From an uncultured bacterium (GTDB lineage: Bacteria > Cyanobacteriota > Vampirovibrionia > Gastranaerophilales > Gastranaerophilaceae), in contig CASECH010000058.1 in NCBI GenBank assembly GCA_949286405.1, positions 1 through 5,584 on the forward strand: DNA of 5,584 nt, written 5' to 3'. Position 1 is the first letter of the stretch. Every line of letters begins with the position of its first letter. Both the position numbers and the translations under genes were made by a program. Below the pieces are notes generated by a model. It had not been told where the DNA came from, did not search any database, and saw nothing but the letters and a program-made list of their open reading frames with translations. Shown here one piece after another: positions 1-4,304 of this stretch.

Positions 1-894
1 CACCATTTAGAAAGATTTATTAATTCTAATGAAATAGGAAGAAAACAACCGTTTTATTTTTACTTTTTGACTTTTTTATGGGGATTTTTCCCTTGGATTT
101 TGTCTGCATTAGCAGTTGGTATAAGCAAATTAAAAGGTTTGAAAATTAAGAAGTTTGATATATATTCATTTTCACAAGAACAAAAGTTTTTGTTATTTAA
201 CTGGGTTGGTTTAATAGTTACTTTTCTTTTCTTTTCTTCTTCTAGTACAAAGTTGATAACATACATCTTGCCTGTGTATTTCTTTTCAGCTTGTATTTTA
301 GGTGGAGTATGGAAAGATTATATTGAAAATAACATGTATTCTCGACCAATAAATATTTCAGCTTATATTTTAGGAGGTATATTTGTTCTAGCTTCTGTGG
401 CTGCAGTATTTGCACCTTTGTATTTACCGGTTGGTCTGTATTTAGATATTTTGCCTGCAAAGTGGCTATGTATATCACTTCTTGGATTAACTGGTGTTGC
501 AAGTTTAGTTTTAACAAAAAAAGATAAAAGATTCAGTTTATTTTTAGTGTATGCCATATTTATGGCAGCTTTGTCAGCTTTTGGTACAAAACAATTTTTT
601 AATATTGATTATAAATTCGGGCAAAATGATTTAATAGAATTTGCTCAATTAGCTAGGGATAACGGAGATAAATTAGCTTCTTTCGGTTTTAGCAGAAGAT
701 TCTCGCTGTTGTATTATTATGGTGCAAATATTGATTATCAGGTTGAAAATGATTATGATATTTTGAGAAAACAATTGGCTGAAAAAGGAAAAGTTGTTGT
801 TCTTAAAAACAAAGAAATGAAAGATATTCCTCAAGATATAAAGTATACTACAATAGCTGAAGGTAGAAAATATACTTTAGTAAAAGGTGAGTAG
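1..894 (+). CDS. ArnT/PMT-type membrane glycosyltransferase, C-terminal part (5' truncated by window edge)
   Basis: Frame 1 is open from the first base to a TAG stop, giving 297 visible residues with no start; the N-terminus lies outside the window. The opening HHLERF, then GR-QPFYFYF and GFFPW, match the periplasmic loop and following helix of ArnT/GT39 enzymes, which move a sugar from a polyprenyl-phosphate carrier to lipid A or another envelope acceptor. A second family signature, STKLITYILP (about residues 82-91), resembles the SK-xxY-LP motif of these proteins. About six hydrophobic segments follow (roughly 18-40, 65-80, 85-104, 120-141, 155-172 and 178-196). A hydrophilic tail of about 95 residues, with a YYYGANIDYQVEN stretch, is expected on the periplasmic side. 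An internal TTG at 67 encodes leucine 23 and is not a start. The sugar and acceptor cannot be told from this part. The YkgJ gene overlaps its stop codon, so the two are probably co-transcribed. Family assignment is fairly secure; specific substrate unknown. Confidence 0.82.
   Translation, partial: HHLERFINSNEIGRKQPFYFYFLTFLWGFFPWILSALAVGISKLKGLKIKKFDIYSFSQEQKFLLFNWVGLIVTFLFFSSSSTKLITYILPVYFFSACILGGVWKDYIENNMYSRPINISAYILGGIFVLASVAAVFAPLYLPVGLYLDILPAKWLCISLLGLTGVASLVLTKKDKRFSLFLVYAIFMAALSAFGTKQFFNIDYKFGQNDLIEFAQLARDNGDKLASFGFSRRFSLLYYYGANIDYQVENDYDILRKQLAEKGKVVVLKNKEMKDIPQDIKYTTIAEGRKYTLVKGE
885..890 (+). promoter_or_regulatory. Ribosome binding site for the YkgJ-family gene
   Basis: AGGTGA lies inside the last codons of the glycosyltransferase gene and ends three bases before the GTG at 894. 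This supports the GTG as a real start and, with the TAGTG one-base overlap, suggests translational coupling between the two genes. Confidence 0.6.
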
Positions 895-1457
895 TGCTAA
901 AACGTTACGAAAAATTTTTAGAAGAATTTGATAAAACTCTTGTAGACTATTTTGATAGTCAAAAGAGTTTTATCAAATGTAAAAAGGGGTGTTGTCTATG
1001 CTGTGAAAAGGGAGAATATCCTTTTTCTCGCTTAGAGGCAGAATATCTGATGAGTGGGTTTGTTAAATTACCTAAAGAAAAGAAGGATATAATAAGAAAT
1101 AATATATATAATTTATTAGAACGGCAAAACGAATTTACAGGTGACAGATTTTTGTATAAATGCCCATTTTTATTAGATAAAGAGTGTTCCTTATATAGTT
1201 ATCGTGGGATTGTATGCAGAGTCCATGGGCTTGCGTATTTTGATAAATTTTTGAATTGTGTCAGACTTCCTGAATGTACGCGTGAAGGATTAAATTATAG
1301 TGAACTTTTTAATATCCAAAATTCAACCTTAAATTTAGAAAATCCGATTAATGATGATTTAACAATTTATGGGGTGTTGAGAAGTGCTAAGTCACAACAA
1401 TATCAGCTTGAATGCGGCGAAATTAGATCTTTAATAAATTGGTTTAATTTTTTATAA
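894..1457 (+). CDS. YkgJ-family cysteine-cluster protein (putative Zn/Fe-binding)
   Basis: This is a 187-residue protein starting at GTG 894. Its first base is the last base of the upstream TAG stop, and an AGGTGA site stands just before it. The family hallmark CxxxCxxCC is seen at C29, C33, C36 and C37, with an extra cysteine at C34. A second cluster follows: C90-P-F-L, C98-S-L-Y and R104-G-I-V-C108-R-V-H-G, then C122 and C128. The CP-FL...C-S-Y--RP/G--CR-H/G pattern is typical of YkgJ/PF03692 proteins, which are thought to bind zinc or an iron-sulfur cluster but have no well-established reaction. There is no signal peptide or membrane segment, so it is likely cytoplasmic. The link to the glycosyltransferase is positional only. 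The 5' coding region (codons 12-28) contains a long RNA hairpin, listed separately. Family call is confident; function unknown. Confidence 0.85.
   Translation: MLKRYEKFLEEFDKTLVDYFDSQKSFIKCKKGCCLCCEKGEYPFSRLEAEYLMSGFVKLPKEKKDIIRNNIYNLLERQNEFTGDRFLYKCPFLLDKECSLYSYRGIVCRVHGLAYFDKFLNCVRLPECTREGLNYSELFNIQNSTLNLENPINDDLTIYGVLRSAKSQQYQLECGEIRSLINWFNFL
926..978 (+). repeat. Perfect 16-bp inverted repeat with nested hairpin inside the YkgJ coding region
   Basis: The left arm at 926-941 (ATTTGATAAAACTCTT) is the exact reverse complement of the right arm at 963-978. Between them a second inverted repeat, GACTAT (945-950) and ATAGTC (955-960), encloses a TTTG loop. The two helices are separated by a small GTA/AA internal loop. 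The whole element is 53 nt and lies within codons 12-28. No T-run follows, so it is not an ordinary intrinsic terminator. It may shape translation or mRNA stability of the downstream cistron; that role is inferred. Confidence 0.8.
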
Positions 1458-1464
1458 TTTTTTG

Positions 1465-1492
1465 TTGCATTTTTTATTTTCTATGCTACGAT
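1465..1492 (+). promoter_or_regulatory. Candidate promoter for the TPR gene
   Basis: TTGCAT (1465-1470) and TACGAT (1487-1492) are 16 bp apart. The -10 is preceded by TGC (1484-1486), giving an extended -10 form. It sits just after the YkgJ stop codon and would start a transcript near position 1499, about 67 nt before the ATG of the TPR gene. Matches to the sigma-70 consensus are only partial (3/6 and 4/6), so this is tentative in such AT-rich DNA. Confidence 0.4.
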
Positions 1493-1494
1493 GT

Positions 1495-1509
1495 ATAAAC
1501 AATGTTTAT
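1495..1509. repeat. Short palindrome downstream of the candidate promoter
   Basis: ATAAAC (1495-1500) and GTTTAT (1504-1509) are exact reverse complements around a 3-bp centre. The element overlaps the expected transcription start of the TPR gene, a position suited to an operator, but it is short and AT-rich and could be chance. Confidence 0.3.
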
Positions 1510-1549
1510 CCCATTTATATATAAGAGATAGAATATAGATATTTTATTT

Positions 1550-1557
1550 GGTGAGAG
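1550..1557 (+). promoter_or_regulatory. Ribosome binding site for the TPR gene
   Basis: GGTGAGAG lies 8 bases before the ATG at 1566. It argues for that ATG and against the in-frame TTG 1548 and GTG 1551, which overlap the ribosome site itself. Confidence 0.5.
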
Positions 1558-1565
1558 TATTTATT

Positions 1566-2480
1566 ATGCAAAAAATACGTATTATTATATTTTTGATTTT
1601 ATTATTATGTTCTGTATCTTCTTGTTATGCAGAAGTCAATAGTTCGTCAAGTCAATTAGTTGCCTCAAAAGAGCAAGGTGCTCATGTATATTTTCAAAGT
1701 GGTGTTGCTAAAGGTAGTATTAGAGACTATGTTGGAGCAATAGCTGATTTTTCAAAAGCGATATCTATTGATGGAAATCTAGCTCAAGCATATTGGGCAA
1801 GAGGTCTAGCTAGAGCAAAGGTTAGTGATTTTAAAGGTGCAGTAGAAGACTTTTCTCAGACGATACAAATAAATCCGAATATAAAAAATGCTTACTATAT
1901 GAGAGGACTTTCAAGAAAAGAAATGAATGATTTTGAAGGAGCTATTGAGGATTTAAATAAAGAAATATCTTTTAATCCTAAAAATTCATATGCATATCTA
2001 AATAGAGGATTGTGCTATAAAGAAATTTCGAATTTTCTTGCAGCAATAGAAGACTTTAATCAAGTTTTGAGTTTTGATAATAAAAATGCAGAAGCCTATT
2101 ATTACAAAGCAGGCTGTGAGTGGCAAATGAATAATTATGATGCCGCAATAAAAGATTACACAAATGTCATAACTCTAAATCCGGAGTATGCAAATGCTTA
2201 CTTTAATCGTGCAAGTATAAAATGGAATTTGAATGACTTTTCAGGTGCAGTACAAGATTATTCTCATGCTATTGAACTAAATTCAAAAGATTCAGATGCT
2301 TATTTTTTGAGGGGGATTTCTTATATATTTATAAAAGATTACCAACATGCTATTAGTGATTTTGAAAAGGCAAAAAATTTATCACTAACAAAGGAAGATT
2401 ATGATAAATATGAAGGTATAATGGAATTGATTAAACTTGTACAAAGTGATGGTAAGGTAGATTCAATTTCATCTAATTAA
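1566..2480 (+). CDS. Exported or lipid-anchored tetratricopeptide repeat (TPR) protein
   Basis: From ATG 1566 the product is 304 residues. The first 22 form a signal sequence: a basic start (QKIR), a hydrophobic core (IIIFLILLL) and the end CSVSSCYA-E. V-S-S-C20 fits a lipoprotein lipobox, while C-Y-A22 fits signal peptidase I, so the protein is either lipid-anchored or secreted to the periplasm. Residues 39-276 are seven back-to-back 34-residue TPR units, starting at 39, 73, 107, 141, 175, 209 and 243. Each has the AYxxRG opening, a D-Y/F-xxAI-DF middle and usually an NP-like turn. A 28-residue tail follows. TPR arrays are protein-binding scaffolds; no catalytic domain is present and the partner is not indicated. 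It follows the YkgJ gene after 108 bp with its own candidate promoter, and is convergent with the transporter gene. Fold call is very secure; role unknown. Confidence 0.92.
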   Translation: MQKIRIIIFLILLLCSVSSCYAEVNSSSSQLVASKEQGAHVYFQSGVAKGSIRDYVGAIADFSKAISIDGNLAQAYWARGLARAKVSDFKGAVEDFSQTIQINPNIKNAYYMRGLSRKEMNDFEGAIEDLNKEISFNPKNSYAYLNRGLCYKEISNFLAAIEDFNQVLSFDNKNAEAYYYKAGCEWQMNNYDAAIKDYTNVITLNPEYANAYFNRASIKWNLNDFSGAVQDYSHAIELNSKDSDAYFLRGISYIFIKDYQHAISDFEKAKNLSLTKEDYDKYEGIMELIKLVQSDGKVDSISSN

Positions 2481-2504
2481 AAAAAAGACCGCATTTCTGC
2501 GGTC
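2479..2504 (-). terminator. Intrinsic terminator of the ArsB/NhaD-type transporter gene
   Basis: GACCGCA (2487-2493) and TGCGGTC (2498-2504) form a perfect 7-bp, GC-rich stem with a TTTC loop. Read on the minus strand, the stem is followed directly by eight T residues (the A-run at 2479-2486), the classic intrinsic terminator layout, 22 bp after the transporter stop codon. The T-tract overlaps the TAA stop of the convergent TPR gene. On the plus strand no T-run follows, so it should stop TPR transcripts less well. Confidence 0.85.
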
Positions 2505-2525
2505 AGATAGTTATACATAGTTTTA

Positions 2526-3854
2526 TTAATGTAAATATTTAAAATATAGGTAAGCGGAGCTTAAAGTTAATGAAATAAAAGTAACAAGAGCTCCGTATTT
2601 CATAAATCTCATAAATGATATCGGGTATCCTTTTACAGTAGCTGTTTCTGATACAATAACATTTGCAGCAGCTCCTATAATAGTCAGATTTCCACCAAGA
2701 CAAGCCCCAAGAGATAATGCCCACCAAAGAGGATGATGACCTTCTCCTATATAAGGTAATGTGTGCTGAACTTGTGCTATTAATGGAGCCATTGTTGCAG
2801 TGTATGGAATGTTATCTACTATCCCAGAGAGAATTCCTGAACCCCATAAAATAAGCATAGTTGCGTTGGTTAAATTCCCTTGAGTAAATTGAATAAGTTT
2901 ATCTGCCAAGAAACTTATTCCTCCATTTGCTTCAAATCCTCCAATGATTATGAATAATCCTACAAAAAAGAATATTGTAAGCCATTCAACGTCTTTGTAA
3001 ATTTCTTTAGGCTTTTCAAATAGTAACAAGAAACTTGCTCCAGCCATAGCAAATACATAGGCATCAATATGAGTGATATCATGAGTAACAAATCCCAATA
3101 TTACTAGGAGCAAAGTTGTCATAGATCTAATCATTAAGTTTTTATCTGTTATTGTATGAGAATTATCCAATTTAGCAATATGTTCCATTTTTTCAGGAGT
3201 TGCTTTTAATTGCTTTCTGAATAAAAATATCAAAATAGATACGCATACAATAAATATCAATGTTACGATGTCTGTAAGTTCTATTAAGAAATCAGTAAAA
3301 CTAAGTCCAGCTTTAGCTCCAATGATAATGTTCGGAGGATCTCCAATTAATGTAGCTGTTCCTCCAATATTTGACGCTAATACTTCTGTAATTAAAAATG
3401 GAACAGGATCTGTTTCAAATTCTTTTGCAATAATAAATGTAACAGGCATCATTAAAACAACTGTTGTTACATTGTCTAAAAAAGCTGATGCAACTGCCGT
3501 AAAAGCTGCAAGTACAAAAAGCACCATCTTTGGATGCCCTTTGGTATAGTGAAGCAGTTTTATAGCCATCCATTTAAATACTCCGCTTTTACTTGCAATA
3601 TGGACAATAATCATCATTCCGATAAGTAAAAATATTACTTCAAATTCAATGTAGTCAAATACTGATTTTATATAAGTTCCTGAAGCAGTGTCATAATGGC
3701 CATGAAATGGTAATAAACCCAGTAATAAAGTAAGTGATGCTCCAACCAATGCAACAACTGATTTTTGAATTTTTTCTGAAGCTATGAATATATAAGCAAT
3801 TAGTAAAATTGCTCCGGATATAATCATGCCATAATTTGATATAAATTCTGTCAT
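2526..3854 (-). CDS. ArsB/NhaD-type ion transporter (ion transporter superfamily permease)
   Basis: This is a complete 442-residue integral membrane protein, about the usual length for ArsB/NhaD/P-protein transporters. It begins at ATG 3854 with GGAG seven bases upstream. Two matching halves are visible. The first has FLDN (125-128) and SNIGGTATLIGDPPN (161-175); the second has VDNIPYTATMAP (346-357) and GACLGGNLTIIGAAAN (383-398). These DN-plus-glycine-rich pairs are the hallmark re-entrant loops of the family, which moves Na+/H+, arsenite or organic anions. About ten or more hydrophobic helices surround a hydrophilic central loop (about 213-240) with RKQLKATPEKMEH. No arsR, arsA or arsC lies nearby, so arsenite export is not supported; cation/proton exchange or anion uptake is equally possible. 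It is transcribed as a single gene from the divergent region, with a long structured leader and its own terminator. Family sure; substrate open. Confidence 0.88.
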   Translation of the reverse strand: MTEFISNYGMIISGAILLIAYIFIASEKIQKSVVALVGASLTLLLGLLPFHGHYDTASGTYIKSVFDYIEFEVIFLLIGMMIIVHIASKSGVFKWMAIKLLHYTKGHPKMVLFVLAAFTAVASAFLDNVTTVVLMMPVTFIIAKEFETDPVPFLITEVLASNIGGTATLIGDPPNIIIGAKAGLSFTDFLIELTDIVTLIFIVCVSILIFLFRKQLKATPEKMEHIAKLDNSHTITDKNLMIRSMTTLLLVILGFVTHDITHIDAYVFAMAGASFLLLFEKPKEIYKDVEWLTIFFFVGLFIIIGGFEANGGISFLADKLIQFTQGNLTNATMLILWGSGILSGIVDNIPYTATMAPLIAQVQHTLPYIGEGHHPLWWALSLGACLGGNLTIIGAAANVIVSETATVKGYPISFMRFMKYGALVTFISLTLSSAYLYFKYLH

Positions 3855-3879
3855 CTCAAATCTCCAATAAGTGGTAACT

Positions 3880-3909
3880 GAAGTGTTTTTAGTATATCTA
3901 AAAAACTTC
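3880..3909 (-). repeat. 12-bp hairpin in the transporter mRNA leader, near the ribosome site
   Basis: On the minus strand GAAGTTTTTTAG (3909-3898) pairs with CTAAAAACACTTC (3892-3880) with one bulged C and an ATATA loop. No T-run follows on either strand, so it is not a terminator. It lies about 15 bases before the GGAG ribosome site of the transporter gene and could act together with the larger upstream structure. Confidence 0.6.
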
Positions 3910-3922
3910 TTTTTCGAATATC

Positions 3923-4001
3923 CCGAATGGCTTATACAAATATCTACACTCCAAAAAGATAAACTTCCTGTATATATTTGCCTTATTACATAAGCTCGGC
4001 C
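3923..4001 (-). ncRNA. Candidate structured leader RNA (possible cis-regulatory element) of the transporter gene
   Basis: Read on the minus strand, CCGAGCTTAT (3999-3990) pairs with ATAAGC (3935-3930) and TCGG (3926-3923) across a bulged CAT: ten base pairs. Inside, CAAATATATACA (3980-3969) pairs with TGTAGATATTTG (3948-3937) at 11 of 12 positions, capped by a 20-nt loop. A 9-nt versus 1-nt internal loop separates the helices. CTTAT (3994-3990) can instead pair locally with ATAAG (3986-3982) around a GTA loop, so two folds compete. The element begins about 10 nt after the predicted transcript start. I do not recognise it as a known riboswitch class. The opposite orientation is also possible: on the plus strand the outer helix is followed by C and seven T residues (4002-4008), as in a terminated small RNA. 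Confidence 0.45.
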
Positions 4002-4016
4002 TTTTTTTATAGAAGA

Positions 4017-4058
4017 ATTATAACATAAAGCATAAAAAAAATAATAAAGAACTGTAAA
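4017..4058 (-). promoter_or_regulatory. Promoter of the ArsB/NhaD-type transporter gene
   Basis: On the minus strand TGTTATAAT (4025-4017) is a perfect extended -10 element, placing the transcript start near 4010 and leaving a leader of about 156 nt. A second possible pair, TTTACA (4058-4053) and TATGCT (4034-4029), is spaced 18 bp just upstream. Either would drive the transporter; the extended -10 is the stronger match. Confidence 0.55.
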
Positions 4059-4075
4059 TATTTATAAAAATTAAC

Positions 4076-4104
4076 TTAAAAAAACAAAATAAAAAGGTTA
4101 TACT
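4076..4104 (+). promoter_or_regulatory. Candidate distal promoter of the GAF-GGDEF gene
   Basis: TTAAAA (4076-4081) and TATACT (4099-4104) are separated by 17 bp, the ideal spacing. This promoter would point away from the transporter promoter 18 bp to its left and give a leader of about 195 nt. Base composition makes chance matches common here. Confidence 0.35.
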
Positions 4105-4184
4105 ATAAGTGTAGTAGAAAATTAGGTTTGTGTTATAACTATACGGATTTCATTAACTGTACATATTGCCATCTAAATGACGTA

Positions 4185-4212
4185 TTGTATTTGTTCAGTA
4201 TTATATTAGAAT
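4185..4212 (+). promoter_or_regulatory. Candidate proximal promoter of the GAF-GGDEF gene
   Basis: TTGTAT (4185-4190) and TAGAAT (4207-4212) are 16 bp apart; the -10 matches the consensus at five of six positions. It is an alternative to the distal candidate at 4076-4104. The rest of 4105-4290 shows no gene: only a tandem repeat at 4217-4236 and a run of nine A near 4251. Confidence 0.33.
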
Positions 4213-4216
4213 AGTC

Positions 4217-4236
4217 TTAAGTAATGTTAAGTGATA
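4217..4236 (+). repeat. Imperfect 10-bp tandem repeat before the GAF-GGDEF gene
   Basis: TTAAGTAATG (4217-4226) is followed directly by TTAAGTGATA (4227-4236), identical at eight of ten positions. CTTAA (4216-4220) and TTAAG (4227-4231) also form a short inverted repeat. The repeat lies at the expected start point of the proximal candidate promoter, where a regulator site would fit, but no binding protein is suggested by the sequence. Confidence 0.4.
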
Positions 4237-4290
4237 CGTTATTAATCGGCAAAAAAAAATAATCACTTGTTTTATTATAGCAGTGTAGAT

Positions 4291-4296
4291 AGGTGG
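4291..4296 (+). promoter_or_regulatory. Ribosome binding site deciding the TTG start of the GAF-GGDEF gene
   Basis: AGGTGG ends eight bases before TTG 4305. The only other in-frame start codon nearby, GTG 4293, lies inside this site, and an in-frame TAG at 4290 closes the frame upstream. TTG 4305 is therefore the best start. Confidence 0.6.
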
Positions 4297-4304
4297 ATTT
4301 AGTT

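Noticed and set aside
60..266. Minus-strand open frame opposite the glycosyltransferase
   Set aside because: Lies wholly within a strong membrane-protein frame, has no ribosome site or family match, and is a chance frame in AT-rich DNA.
926..978. Intragenic intrinsic terminator
   Set aside because: The stem is long but no T-run follows on the plus strand; the next bases are GTAAAAAGGGG.
1548..1565. Upstream TTG/GTG starts for the TPR gene (six extra residues)
   Set aside because: They overlap the ribosome binding site, and the added residues would precede the basic signal-peptide start; ATG 1566 is better placed.
3268..3549. Plus-strand 93-codon frame inside the transporter gene
   Set aside because: It is antisense to the conserved GGTATLIGDPPN region of a secure transporter and has no recognisable domain.
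2526..3854. Arsenite efflux pump (arsB) as a specific call
   Set aside because: Only the superfamily is visible; there is no ars regulator, ATPase or reductase next to it.
3980..4010. Stand-alone short plus-strand terminator (CTTAT/ATAAG hairpin plus T-run)
   Set aside because: The local stem is only 5 bp and the bases between it and the T-run are unpaired; the long-range helix ending at 3999 is the better explanation.
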